A stretch of 64,000 bases of DNA from Lytechinus variegatus (GCF_018143015.1 NC_054748.1:19734725-19798724), one strand, 5' to 3'; counted from the stretch's first letter, positions 44,942 through 57,024 are shown. The notes: a model not told the origin generated them from the sequence alone. Translations and numbers: made by a program.

Positions 44942-46572
44942 TGTAGTAAACTGGGCTTGGGTGGTAGTATGGGTTGGGGGTTGGGTACTCAGTCAGGAAA
45001 ACCATAGAACCATAGACAAAAAGTAGGGGTGGGTCAGCCATTTATTGACAGCCGGTGGATCATGCAAAAACAGGGAAAACAAACCCCTGTAAATAAGGGA
45101 ACAATGAATATAAAAATTAATCAATACTGATCCAAGATCACATGATCATCACATCATATCTTGATAAATGGTATATCATTAATCGTTAAATTGTATTTCA
45201 TTAATCAATTGCATGATTATGGATTTAATTCAATAACAATTTAATTCAAGTACCAGAAGAAATTATACAACATAAATTGTATGTAAGTATACATAATTCA
45301 TTTCTTGCTCATAAGGCTATCACATTACTAAGAAGAATTATTGATCACTTTTCATTCAATGAAGTCTTATGTTCACAAAAATATATTCCAATTAACCAAT
45401 GATAATAATCACAATAATGTAGCACTGATTTTAAATCATTCTTTCCAAGCACATTATATCATAGTATTTAAACAGTTATTTTGTAATTATTATACATGTA
45501 AATCACAACAAAATAACCATAACTTGGCCATCCTGACTAACTCACCCTACTATAGGCCAAGAGAGAACAAGGGTACATCCACCAATCACGTACCTCTGGA
45601 GACCTCACTCGGCATCACTCATACATGGTAGTACGTCAATTGAAATTCCCTAAAAATGGACATAACAAAATTGGCTAGTATGGTTCCTTAAAACTCATCT
45701 AATTCAATCGAGTCTGAATTTCCAAGACTACTACTACCACTCGGCAATTATAATCAAAATAAACAAAGTTCATTCACTTTCTACGTACGGCGAAGGGGGG
45801 GGGGGGTATACAAAACTGATCATGGCAAAGTACTGACAAGAATATCAACTTCGTCTAATGTACTCGATCTCATCATAGAAAAGAACATAATATAATTTCA
45901 TTTTATAAGCAGATCATAAGAAATCTTCACCTTGTAATGTGAAATTGACTATAACAATAACATGAAGCATATAACGATCATGTACCAGATATACAAAATT
46001 GAATTTACATATTCAACCCTACTCACTGTGATAATTGTTTTCTTAAGAATAATATCAACGTAGTCAAAATCTTAGCTGCTAAATTGATAAAACGATATAA
46101 CTTAGAATCAAACTTACATGCCTCCTTGTCGAACTTGACTTGGAAGAACGAACATAGTACCCCTAACGTACACTGTCGTCACAAATCGCTTTCTGATTTA
46201 TCCTACCGCCGTAACAACATAAACGCTTATTCTTTCGCGCCAACTACACTTGAACGCTACCTGATGTAAATATCCTTCCACAACATCACAAATATTTATG
46301 ACATATCACTAGATTCAGTATAAATGAAAAGTATAATGAAAACAACTATGAATTTAACATAAACATCATTCACATCATGAATTTATGAGAATAATCAGCT
46401 ATAAATCTGAGGAACTACTTTCACTTCTTTGAGTAATAACATCATTGACGTTACGTAACAGGTGAGTAACCAACGGAACATATCGACCAAAAAGAAATAC
46501 ACTTTCGCTTTAAATTCTCGTATGGTGTCTCCGCTAAAAAAATGATTTTGCAATAAAATTCAATTTACCACA
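44942..46572 (-). repeat. Gypsy 5' LTR
   Basis: About 1,631 bp, TG...CA ends, over 99% identical to 37790-39416 by eye. High LTR identity implies recent insertion. Promoter and polyadenylation signals should lie here, but no specific box was assigned. Confidence 0.93.
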
Positions 46573-47090
46573 TTTAGATACATAACGACACCGCCACCAT
46601 GTCTATTTCGGTCCAGTCTGATAATATTATAGCCACATATGGAAACTTCAGAGTCAAATATATTGCTATCCAACTTTGTTTCACTGAGAGTTAAGATATC
46701 CAAATTGCTTTGTTCTAAAATATGATTAATTTCATCCACATTTTTTAACAAAGTACATACATTTAGATGTCCAATTTTCAATCCCTTGTTACAATTCAGT
46801 TTTTCAAAGACAAGTGGGATAGAGTCATAATGGTTGTCATTTGAAGTTGTATCAATTACACTTGGTCCTTCCGTCTCTCCATATTGATCAATTAGATGAA
46901 AAGGCAATTCTCTGTACAGGCATACATCGCAAATCCAATCAGTATCCGAATGAAAAAACTCAGAACTCAGAGATGAACATTTAAGATGAATCCATCGAAG
47001 GCATTTTACACATAAGACAGCATTTTGATTATTAGTAACTGACTGTTTACATCTAATACATGGAAAGAGTTTGACCATAAGACAATTCAA
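46573..47090 (-). CDS. LINE-3 ORF N-terminus: PHD finger + endonuclease N-terminal half
   Basis: Starts MNCLMVKLFP. A C4HC3 PHD-type finger follows (CIRC, CVKC, WIHLKC, WICDVC). The endonuclease then begins with LKIGHLNVCTLL, DILTLSETKLD (catalytic E) and NIIRLDRNRHGGGVVMYL. The frame runs into the LTR at 46572 and meets a stop shortly after, at 46560. A PHD finger joined to the endonuclease in the same open frame is known in some CR1/L2-related LINEs. It may target chromatin, but that is inference. Confidence 0.88.
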
Positions 47091-47100
47091 GCTTTTATAG
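46573..47100 (-). mobile_element. LINE-3, 5' portion
   Basis: 5' end of the LINE that continues at 37789-34936. The reading frame is cut exactly at the Gypsy insertion site within TTTA. Confidence 0.88.
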
Positions 47101-48020
47101 ATATCGAGATAAAGGATAAACTAACTGTCAAGATTTTCAATCCAGCCCGACAAATCCCAGCCAATTGCTCGAAGAGTGTGACATTGAAAACTAGGCCTAT
47201 ATGAAAAAATGAACATGTTATAAAGAAAAAAGAACTTTGAAATCGAGTGCCAATACAGGCTTTTTATGCCTTATTAAGGATGTAAACTTTCAAAGCCAAG
47301 CGAAAGTACAATGACATGAAGATAGCGAGTCTGTAGTAAGTGAATGGTTGAAATTGAATAGAGTTGCATGCAAGCCGTATGTTTGAGACACTTTCTTCTA
47401 GCATGCATTAAAATATAAAAAAATGGCTTGCGTTAATACCAATGTAATTCATTAGTACCATAATGTATGAAATATGTGCACACATACCCTAGCATATTAA
47501 AGGAGCGTAAACGATTTTTTTTTTAGTGTCTTCAATCGGTCTATGAAATGAAGTGTAATGTATATAGGCAAATGCAGTTTATTAGTAATGCATGATACGT
47601 GTGCACAAATAACATTACATATTACATACTTAAAACAAAAATAAAAACAAACCAAAAAAAAAAAAAAAAACCTGTACGATATATCCTTTTTTTTGAAAAG
47701 TGTCTTCAGGGGAGCGTCCCACGAAGGGCTCCGCCAGCGATTCTTCACCGACAAATGTCACAAGCTACCGAAAATCCTCTCATGTAATTGGCTGACAGCA
47801 TATTAGTCGGTGAAAACCGCCGACAAAACCCCTCAAGAAACGCTCCCCTGATCAGTCTTTGAAATCGAGTACAAATACAGGCTAATGACTTGTTAAGAAT
47901 GTGAACTTTCAAAGGTAAGTGATAACACAAAGACATGAAGATAACAAGTCTATATCAAGTAACTGGTTGCATGCAAGCAGTATGTTTGACACATTTTCTT
48001 CTATCATGCGTAAGAAATTC
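47101..48020. repeat. tandem segmental duplication (~625 bp apart)
   Basis: 47232-47410 and 47857-48010 share TTTGAAATCGAGT.CAATACAGGCT, AATGTGAACTTTCAAAG and GCATGCAAGC.GTATGTTTGA. A further match links the GTCTTCAATCGGTCTATGAAAT phrase at 47529 with the sequence interrupted by the MITE at 47707. No coding evidence. Confidence 0.65.
47707..47850. mobile_element. 144 bp MITE with CAGGGGAGCGT ends
   Basis: CAGGGGAGCGTCCC at the left and AAACGCTCCCCTG at the right are inverted; an inner pair GACAAA/TCGGTGAA is also visible. The paralogous sequence at 47529 shows the uninterrupted target (GTCTTCAATC), placing the insertion between GTCTT and ATCAGTC. Non-coding. Related ends occur at 2289-2431. 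Confidence 0.7.
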
Positions 48021-48999
48021 CATGAGCATAATAAGACAGGCAGGTTGAATAACGGCTTGAATTAAGTATAAAGCCATGTCAAAGGGGCACTGTCATAAAA
48101 TATTCTGGTGGCAAAACTAGTGTTCGCACTACAAGGAAAAAGTAATGATTGTAATAAAATAAACAATGACAGCAATTTTCTTGTCTAAATTCGTAAATTT
48201 CATAACTGAAAAAAATATTAAAAATCGCAACTGACGTGCACGTCACCGTATGAGTAAATTACTGTAAAGATGGTGGACTTGCGTCCGTTTCAGGAAATGA
48301 CCCATGCCATGTGAAAACATATCTTTGCTAAAAACCTTTTCATTTTCTTCTGCGTTGCTTGCAATATAAGAATAATTTGCATTGCTTCCGTACTTAGTAA
48401 AATGAATAGTATTCATGAGTTCTGACATCATGATTTTATTCGTTCGCAGGGAATTTTATATAATTCCCAAGAAATTTGCTTTGAAATGATTTATCAACGA
48501 GACTTTAATGTATATTCCATTTTTACACAAAGACCCTACCGTGGGAGGGAGGGGGGGGGGGTAGTGAGAGGGGCAAAGTGCCACACCCCCCATTGTGGTG
48601 CAAAAAAGGAAGGAGATGATAAAGAATAAGAAAAATAATAATAAACAAGAGGTTAAAAATAATTGAATGAAATAAGGGAAGGGACTAATTGGGGGACTCT
48701 TTTAGGTCATTATATAAAAAAAAATTGCTCGCGCTCGCGAAAGCTTAGTGCTGAGAGAGATTATAATCTGATTAAGAGGGAAGCTTTAGAATAGCTTTCA
48801 AATCACTATGCACAATTTTTCTGCTTGAATTTCGAGTTTTCATTACTGTCTTTTAGCGAAATTCGTACCCTTTTCATGATTAAATGGTAAATGGTGGTGA
48901 CTTTTTACCTGATTGCTAGGAAAGCATAAATGCTTGTAAGCAAGCAACCAGAGGACCGATGACCTAAGGTCCTCTACTCTACATATTTCAAATTTCTTA
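48021..48999. other. non-coding stretch
   Basis: No gene supported. A G-run with GGGAGGGAGG context lies at 48543-48560 and looks like a G/C-type element end, but no partner end was found. Confidence 0.45.
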
Positions 49000-49290
49000 A
49001 AGGGGGTGATACTTTAGAATTGAAATACGATGATTGGTATAAAATGATAAAGGAAATTTAGATAAAGAACATATTTGAAATCTCATCAAAAGCGTACGAG
49101 GAAATACAACGTTATGGCAACTTAAATTCTGCAGTATTTCGGTGAAACAGTTTTTTTATGAATAAATCTCATGCAATGAGCAAGCCGATGATTTTATCTT
49201 TCTGCTTTTGTATATTTGTTTTAATATATGAAATCTTCTATTTTTTTAATCCAAGAATGTTAAAAGTGAGATTGATTTCTGATTTAGGCT
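49000..49290. repeat. partial TTAA-type MITE, family IV
   Basis: TTAAAGGGGGTGATACTTTAGAATTG followed by AAATCTCATCAAAAGCGTACGAGG and ACAACGTTA matches the left half of 63020-63250 (GTGGGTGATACTCCAGAATTCG, AAATCTCATCAAAAACGTACAAGG). The right half is missing. Confidence 0.55.
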
Positions 49291-49431
49291 TATTTTGTAA
49301 GATAGTCAGGGTAGTAGTAGTAAGGATAGTAAGTGGATAGAGATAGAGGAGTGAAACACAGAGAAAACAAAGAAAGACCGAGGAGGGAAAGATACACTTT
49401 TAAAATAGTTGGACAAAAAAACTTTTAACCA

Positions 49432-49594
49432 ACCCTAGGCAACATACTGTCCACACTACTATTGGTTAGAATCTGCCAAAATTGGGTAATTAAAACTAAT
49501 AATTGGGTAATAAATTTGCTCAATTGGATACTTGCCCGGTATATACAGTTTTACCAACATACATTGCTCAACACAGTGGACAGTATGTTGCCCA
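49432..49594. mobile_element. 163 bp foldback MITE
   Basis: GGCAACATACTGTCCAC at the left is exactly inverted at the right (GTGGACAGTATGTTGCC). The interior has AATTGGGTAAT repeats, similar in style to the interior of 13764-14019. Non-coding. Confidence 0.7.
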
Positions 49595-51419
49595 GCACTT
49601 TAAGTGTGTAAATAGGAGGGGAAAAGGAAAGAAGTAAAACAGACAGGGGTTAAGTAGAAAGGGAGGGGAAAAAAGGTGGGGAATAAGCGAGAAATATAAA
49701 CTAAAGAGAGAAATGATAAAAGAAGAAAAGATTCGAAATAAATATAGAAAATCATATACATGTATGTAAGGAGAGAAAAGACAAATTCATCTAATTTGAC
49801 ATGTTGGATTGAAGTAAGACGAGATAGCAAGTAAGGCGTTTTTCTGTATTCTCCCTATAACGCACCTGATTAGAGCATTCTCACAATCATTTCACAGACG
49901 CTTTCTATAACACAGAAAATCTTTTTACCATATAGCTCTTCATAACAAAAACTCATAATTTTCATAACGAAAATTGGTGAATCAAATCAACAGTGTCGTC
50001 CTGGACTCTGACTAGGCAAATGACACATTAGTCATATTTCATCCGGTCCGAGTCTTAAGACGATATAGGCCTACTGTCACGGTCCACCAACTTTCGACAA
50101 TGACCTCTAGTATGTCCTTTGTAATTTGACAGACATTTTCAATAGATTCCCAATGTTCCAGAAAGCGATTCCTCCTTTCCATATTTATCTATTGAAAAAT
50201 CTCCATCTTTCTTTCCTTCATTCCTCTCTTTCTCTCTTTATTTCTTAATATATATGCCTTTCTTTCCTTCTATCTTTCTCCCTTTTTTGTTCTTTCTTTT
50301 TTCTGAACAAGTCAATACTATACCAGTGACATACAGATTACTATTTTTTAAAACTTTTTATTGATTAATCAACTATGTACAAAGAATTTGTCTTGCCGTC
50401 ATCAAAGTATTTTGTTTCATTAAATCGCTAAAAGAAAAAAAAACAATAACAGTAATAATATCAGCCAAATTACAGCAAATATGAATCATGTGAATTATGA
50501 TATTCTCTTATTATTATATTACTACTCTCTTACAGATTTTGAAATTGCATTTCCTTCATTCACTTTTCAACGTTTACATTATAATGTTTGGTTTCGTACA
50601 TTTTAAGAAAATTTCTAAAAGTTATTATGTATACTATGATAAAATTGATGATCAAATCTTTTATAGTTCCTGAAAATGAAGAGCACAATTGATTTTACCA
50701 TTTAATAAACTCATTCTACTTGTAAACTCGACATATCGTATTGTAGAGCTGTATATTGTGAACTTGGTTCTTAAATACTTACATGTTATTATATTTATGC
50801 ATATGCACATAATTGTTCTCGATCATATTTGTGCAAATATAAACAATTGCATTCATAGTGATCATACTTTCCTTCTCAATTGAATAATTAATTAATGACG
50901 TTTTCTCTTCATTCTGGATATACTGCATGATTCTTGATGAAAGAGAATTTTTGCTAAAATAAGTATATCTGTAGACAATAAATTAATTATGATATTACAG
51001 TTTCATTTTTTCCCACGTTAATAGCAGGTCATATCTGACGTGATCTTCTATCGAATTGAATCCTTTTTTAAAAGGCAAAATCCGAAGCAGAAATTTGAAA
51101 TTATATTATTGAATGATTTTCAAAACTTAGATAGAATGTAACAATTTGATTGAGTTATGTTCTTTCCTCAAGATTTTTACGACCACGGGGAAAAGAAGAA
51201 AAGTAAATGAAACTAAAAGGCTGAACATATCATTGTCTGAATATTATGTCGAAATCTATCACAAAATTAGATGTTTGCACCGTTTTGCTAGTTCCCAGCT
51301 TTTTAGGAATTTTGCCCCCTCAAAAATTTTCTTTTTGCTCCATTTGATTTCTTTTATTTTTACAAAGTTATAATATATGCAAAACAATATATAAATATAG
51401 ATTTAATATAGTTATGGAC
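49595..51419. other. AT-rich non-coding stretch
   Basis: A purine-rich tract at 49610-49740 and a TTTCTTTCTTT-rich tract at 50200-50305. No gene supported. Confidence 0.45.
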
Positions 51420-51749
51420 CAATGAAAAGTTCTTCAGACCTCTATGGATGGCAAATATCGACATCAATTGACTCATTACAACTGCGCTTTCACTGTACAT
51501 TTCGTGCCATTGCCTGAAATACAATAGCAAATTCTTCGTTTAAGCTATTTCATTTCACATTCGAGTTATTCCATATAATTGCATTTTCAAATTAAAATTT
51601 CTTCGAATTTATCGAAGTCACATCGGTTCTATATCAAATACAGGTAAAAAAAATACACAGTATAAGCATGTTCTATAACGGAGAACGTTGTTTCACTTCC
51701 TTTCTGCCTGATCAATGCATACAAAATATATATTACAAGAACATGCATA

Positions 51750-52612
51750 GGGGAAGGCGGGGTAAGTTGTGACAGTTTTTACTTTTTGCATGTTAGAATT
51801 GATATGATTAATAATCTTGTCGAAATAAGTACCTTGCCTTGAAATTTAATTCTTCTGAAATATTTTCCACCTATATATAACTTTCTATCCCCACACTGAA
51901 AGTCATCGTGACCTTTGAAAAAAACGATGTCAAATGGCTCAACTTGCCCCATATATGGGGTAAGTTTGAGCCATCTTCTGGGGTAAGTTGAGCCACAAAA
52001 ACTATGTACAAAATGTATGAGGGGAGAACCAGCAAGTCAATTATTTGTTTAAAGTCTTTTCACTTGCTAATTCTCTATAAATACCAACGTCCTTTAAAAG
52101 GAAAAGAGCAGTCATGTAAATTTGCTCCTTTCAGCCAGCATTTCAATCAATTTTTTATGGTTTGTTTGTTTTTTAAGATACATTACCATAGGAATTACCA
52201 TGGCTCAACTTGCCCCATGCTGTTTGGCTCAACTTACCCCAGTCCGAACTTAGTGCGATAATTTTGTATCCACACATTTATTATGCATCCATCATATAAA
52301 AGACTATGACAAGAATGAAGATCCATACCTGGACTAATAATGTTGTTATCATGTCTTTATTATATTTAAAGACGTGTGTGTTTATAAAGCGCTTATCTAT
52401 TTCACACTCTTTTTTACTTTTTTGGCTGAAATTCATATTTTTCCCTCTAAAAAAATTACTTTTTGTTTCAAAGTTGAAAACAATGTGGTGGGGTTAGGGG
52501 TTATGCTATAGGTCATCAATACATGACACCACCACAATGTCTGACTCATTCATTATTGGCCTGGGGCTGGTGGCTCAACTTGCCCCTATGCTCAACTTAC
52601 CCCGCCTTCCCC
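51750..52612. mobile_element. TA-flanked element with iterated GGGGYAAGTTGAGCC motif
   Basis: GGGGAAGGCGGGGTAAGTTG at 51750 is mirrored by CAACTTACCCCGCCTTCCCC ending at 52612, with TA on both sides (51748-51749 and 52613-52614). The signature GGGGYAAGTTGAGCC occurs about eight times: plus at 51759, 51957 and 51980; minus at 51936, 52202, 52226, 52572 and 52590. Two of these form a palindrome at 51936-51972. No transposase frame. TA duplication suits Tc1/mariner-type mobilisation. Confidence 0.85.
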
Positions 52613-54045
52613 TACATAGTACAGCATACCAACTTTAAAATGAATGGTAAATATTACACTTCCACCATGGTTATTACTAGTTGAATATGAAGTACATGTT
52701 TATGAATAGAGAATTATTTGATTTCTCATGATATATCTAATAACATTATGTCTAAAATACAAGAACTAGAAATTTCCCCACACAGGATAAACATAATGAA
52801 GATGATGCTTGATGATAGCAAAGTTCCAAATAAAAATTGAGATCCATTGACGTTGCTTTTTACGCATTTTAAGCTATTTTCTTAAAAGCCAGGCAATATT
52901 TGTTTGTTTTGTTTCACATTCAAGTTATCATATATAATTGCATTTTGAAATTGAAGCACTTCAAAAAAATATTAAAGAGCAGGAATCAGACCAATTCCAT
53001 GAAGATGATATTTATATATTTACACAGTGTAATCGTGTCTAGATAGAACAATAGCATAGAATAACGACATATTACAATTTATGCATAAAATCATAAACAG
53101 TATAGCATACACTCATTAATATCAATGGTAAGTATCACATTGCCACGATAGTCATTGCTAGACAAATATTTTATACATGACATGTATGAAGAGAGAAACA
53201 TTTGGTTTCCCATAAAATATGTGTTTCAAGTTGTGGTTGGGTTGTTAAATGGTTTTACTTGACTCGAACATCAGAGGCAGAAAGGGGTACTTTATTACTT
53301 AGCAAGAGTGCGCCCTCTAACTGAATAAACATTATAGGTTATCAGTTGAACAAATCACATAAACAGGATACTGTTACAATATGTATATTTAACATTATGT
53401 CTTATATTTTAAGCACGAGAAATTCTCTCACATAGGATACACATGATAAAGATGATGCTTGATATTAAGTGGAAAGCTGAAAATAGAAATTGAGATTCAT
53501 TGACAATATGCTGTTTTATGCATTTTTCGTGCAATTTTCATAAATGAAATTTTTTTTTAGTGTTTCACACTTCGAAAAATATCGGAGAATGATGATCGGA
53601 CTATCTCCATGAAGATAATATTTATATATTCACACGTTATAATAATGTCTTGATTCACAGCATAGATATCTTTCAATTTATGAAAACATACAAGTATATA
53701 CGCGCATAAACAGTATACTCTTTTAATATCAATGATGAAGATCTGACCACCCATGATGGCATTACTAGTCAAATATTATATACAGTCATGAATATGAATA
53801 GAGAATCATATGGTTTGTCATAAAATATTCAATAACAATTTGTCTGATATGCAAGTACTAGAATTTCCGTACACAGAGGATAAACATGATTAAGATGATG
53901 CTTGATAAATGCAAAGCTGGAAATAAAAAAGATGTAAGGAGCGAAATGTTTCTTATGGGTGAGAAACGAGAAAGAAATGATCCAACAATTGTTTTATGTA
54001 TTTTTACATTATAGCAGCTTACTTTAGCAGAAAATGGCAACTCGG

Positions 54046-54197
54046 TGGGTATCACCCCCCCCCCCCCCATCTTCTGCGATAATAATTATGATATCATGTC
54101 ATCAATTATTTTCAGCGGAATATATACAGTCTATCCGGAGTGCAGAAAGCGATCTCTCCTGATCGGTACTGCTGGAGGTTACACCAATCATACCAAC
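54046..54197 (-). pseudogene. duplicated 3' end of the TRIM gene
   Basis: Nearly identical to 55053-55204. On the minus strand it reproduces the last ~27 codons and the stop of the TRIM protein, preceded by a C-run in the same position. No other TRIM sequence is attached, so this is a by-product of the tandem duplication and cannot encode a protein. Confidence 0.8.
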
Positions 54198-55119
54198 ATA
54201 TTTATATATTTACACAGTGTAATCATTTCTATATAGAATAATAGCATAGAATAACGACATATTACAATTTATGCATAAAATCATAAACAGTATACACTCA
54301 TTAATATCAATGGTAAGTATCACATTGCCACGATAGTCATTGCTAGACAAATATTATATACATGACATGTATGAAGAGAGAAACATTTGGTTTTCCATAA
54401 AATATGTATATTTAACATCATGTCTTATATTTAAATTCCCTCACATAGAATACACATGATAAAGATGATGCTGGATAAGTAGAAAGCTGAAAATAAAAAT
54501 TGAGATTCATTGACCATAATTATGCTGTTTTGTACATTTTTCGTGCAAATTTTCATAAATGAAATAAGTTTTTTTTCAAGTATTTAACACTCCGAAAAAA
54601 TATCAAAGAGTGATGATCAGACCATCTCCACGAAGATAATATTCATATATTCACACGTTATAATAATGTCTTGATTCACAGCATAGACATCTTTCAATTT
54701 ATGAAAACATACAAGTATACGCGCATAGACTAATATCAATGATGAAGATCTCTCCACCCATGTTGGCATTACTAGTCAAATATTATATACAGTCATGAAT
54801 ATGAATAGAGAATCATATGGTTTGTCATAAAATATTTAACAACAATTTGTCTGATATGCAAGTACTAGAATTTCCCCACACAGATGATAAACATGATTAA
54901 GATGATGCTTGATAAATGCAAAGCTGGAAATAAAAAAGATGTAAGGAGCGAAATGTTTTTATATGGGTGAGAAACGAGAAAGAAATGATCCAAAAAATGT
55001 TTTATGTACTTTTACATTATAGCAGCTTACTTTAGCAGAAAATGTCAACTCAGTGGATATCACCCCCCCCCCCCCCATCTTCTGCGATAATAATTATGAT
55101 ATCATGTCATCAATTATTT

Positions 55120-57024
55120 TCAGCGGAATATATAGAGTCTATCCCGAGTGCAGAAAGCGATCTCTCCTGATCGGTACTGCTGGAGGTAACACCAATCATG
55201 CCAAAACATCACAATCTTCTCAATCTTGTAATCATTAACAAGGTTTCGAATGTGCCTTAGTTCATTTGTATACTCGTCAATGCTCACCAAACCTTCACCA
55301 TGCTTCACCTTGGCTATCAGGATTGTATTCCATTGAGATACAGCAGCGTAAACGCGACTATCAGGTTTCTTTAATTCATGTTGTACAGCACCCTGTTTGT
55401 CTATCAATCTGATAGTATCATTTGATGAAATGATCAGAGAACCATGGTAACTAGTGATTTGCCGAGGTTCATACCCGTTGCATGGTATCTCCCTGACTGC
55501 TTGCCCACCTGCTGTTGAAAATACCTGGATCTTCTTGGCATTCCAGTAGCTCACATAGATCAGATCATCAGCATCAACAGTGAGATCAGGATCCCCACCT
55601 TCATCTCGACTTAGAGTCTTAAACATTACATTCAATTGTGTGTACTCTGGTGTGTACAGTGTGATGTTGTTTGAAGTATTAATCACAACACATCGACCAT
55701 CAGAAAGAAACCCTACCCCCAATATTTTAACATCCTTCAGAACTGTCTCCTGAAGCTGACCATCAGTGGAGAAGATTTTCATGCCACCTGTATGACATCC
55801 TACTGCCATTCTACCGTCTGGTGTACTAACCACGGCATGCATGCCAAGTGGCAAAGCAACTTTCTTTACATTATCAATATTATAAGTAGGCAAAGAAACG
55901 TCCTTTTCATTAAATGTTTTATTAGTGGGTAAGGCGACGTTTCTTTCAACTACATTAACAATCTTCCCAAGGCCTAGCTTATCCACTCCAACATTTCTCT
56001 TGAACTTGACACTTTTCCCCTTTATGCCCGATTTCTTCGGCTGCTCGTAGTCAGGATCCTTTTGATCAAAGACCTCTCGTAACTCTTCACACAGAGTGTC
56101 GTGTGCAGCCAAAGTATCCATATCTAATGGAATCTTTATTTTGTTAGTTACCATTTCAGCCATGGTCGCCAACCGATTGATGTGCTTCTGGGCCGTGGTC
56201 TTCATACTTTCCAGTTCTTTCTTTACTCCTTCGGTCGTTTCCTTGACTTCTCTTACTAGACTTTCCCTCTTTACTGTCAACTGCCGGACTGCATCATCAT
56301 ATGCTTTATTAATGTCACTTGTACACTGTTTCTTGGCACTGTCAAAACTTTTAGTCTGTTCATCTATAAAATCAATGTACTTCTGAAAGCATGATTGTTT
56401 CTTGTCCACCTTTGATTTAAGTTCTTCGATACCCTTCGTGTGTTTGTCCTCGTAAGCTGTTCCCTCGATGACCTTGTGTCCTTCCCCCGTATGTTCCATA
56501 ACAACACACCTGAAGCATGTGAATCTCCTGCAGGTGGAACAGAAGCAACACTCGTCTTCTTTTGGATGTTTCCTGCATTTCCGGTATCTACGTACAGACA
56601 CCTTCCCTGATGAGATCTCACTCATGGCAATGACTTCATGATCGACAAAGCCTTCCCATTGAGAGTGCTTATTAAGACAAGTGGTACAGAGATACTTGCC
56701 ACAGTCTTGGCAGTAGACAGCAGCATGGGACTTGTCATCTGATTTACAATTTGTGCAAATCTGAGGATGGCCCTCCATATCCTCTATTAGACTTTTCAAA
56801 GCAAGATTTACCTGTAGTTTGCCGACATCTTCGTTTGGGACCTGGGTCACAGCTCTGCAGACAGGGCATCGGATCTGGCAGTTACCGTGACACTCTAAGA
56901 GGTTGTCCAGGCAAGTCTTGCAGAAAGTGTGAGAACAAGACAGGATCTTGGGATCGGTGAAGGTAGAAAGACACACTGGACACTCTGTACTCTGGGAGAT
57001 GACAGTCTTTAATGCTTCAGCCAT
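55120..57024 (-). CDS. TRIM-type RING E3 ubiquitin ligase with beta-propeller
   Basis: 634 residues in one exon. RING C3HC4: C15, C18, C30, H32, C35, C38, C53, C56. B-box 1 at about 90-133 (CTNC...CQDC...CTTC...H) and B-box 2 at about 153-190 (CRKH...CSTC...CFRC...H...H). A long charged coiled coil spans about 195-310, and a C-terminal NHL/WD-like propeller about 390-630 (repeated GVGFLSDGRCVV, DLTVDADDLIYVS, IDEYTNELRHI). The RING recruits E2-ubiquitin, the coiled coil dimerises, and the propeller probably binds substrate or RNA. The layout resembles the TRIM56/TRIM71/TRIM2-like proteins expanded in sea urchins, and orthology is not assigned. The start Met lies ~18 nt after a splice acceptor, so an upstream 5' UTR exon is likely. 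The last codons are duplicated at 54046-54197. Confidence 0.93.
   Translation of the reverse strand: MAEALKTVISQSTECPVCLSTFTDPKILSCSHTFCKTCLDNLLECHGNCQIRCPVCRAVTQVPNEDVGKLQVNLALKSLIEDMEGHPQICTNCKSDDKSHAAVYCQDCGKYLCTTCLNKHSQWEGFVDHEVIAMSEISSGKVSVRRYRKCRKHPKEDECCFCSTCRRFTCFRCVVMEHTGEGHKVIEGTAYEDKHTKGIEELKSKVDKKQSCFQKYIDFIDEQTKSFDSAKKQCTSDINKAYDDAVRQLTVKRESLVREVKETTEGVKKELESMKTTAQKHINRLATMAEMVTNKIKIPLDMDTLAAHDTLCEELREVFDQKDPDYEQPKKSGIKGKSVKFKRNVGVDKLGLGKIVNVVERNVALPTNKTFNEKDVSLPTYNIDNVKKVALPLGMHAVVSTPDGRMAVGCHTGGMKIFSTDGQLQETVLKDVKILGVGFLSDGRCVVINTSNNITLYTPEYTQLNVMFKTLSRDEGGDPDLTVDADDLIYVSYWNAKKIQVFSTAGGQAVREIPCNGYEPRQITSYHGSLIISSNDTIRLIDKQGAVQHELKKPDSRVYAAVSQWNTILIAKVKHGEGLVSIDEYTNELRHIRNLVNDYKIEKIVMFWHDWCYLQQYRSGEIAFCTRDRLYIFR

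Larger units (their letters stand above)
37790..46572 (-). mobile_element. Gypsy-type LTR retrotransposon, 8.78 kb
   Basis: Complete element on the minus strand: 5' LTR 44942-46572, tRNA-Leu primer-binding site 44923-44940, gag, protease-RT-RNase H, integrase, 3' LTR 37790-39416. The order protease-RT-RNase H-integrase defines the Gypsy (Metaviridae) type. It sits in the endonuclease region of LINE-3 with a 4-bp TTTA target duplication (37786-37789 and 46573-46576). No envelope-like frame or chromodomain was recognised. The two frameshifts described at gag and pol would prevent a full polyprotein. Confidence 0.93.
51420..55052. repeat. tandem array of diverged ~400-550 bp units (interrupted)
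   Basis: At least five related units begin near 52615, 53009, 53590, 54200 and 54600, with a further eroded one at 51420-51749. Shared phrases are AATATCAATGGTAAGTATCAC, ATTGCTAGACAAATATT, AAACATGATTAAGATGATGC and TTTATATATTTACACAGTG. 53009-54199 and 54200-55203 are a higher-order pair (~1.0-1.2 kb) that also copied the 3' end of the TRIM gene. The transposon 51750-52612 splits the first unit from the rest. Non-coding. Confidence 0.7.

Noticed and set aside
51750-52612. Regulatory island based on repeated GGGGYAAGTTGAGCC
   Set aside because: Terminal inverted repeats and TA flanks show it is a mobile element; any regulatory role would be secondary.
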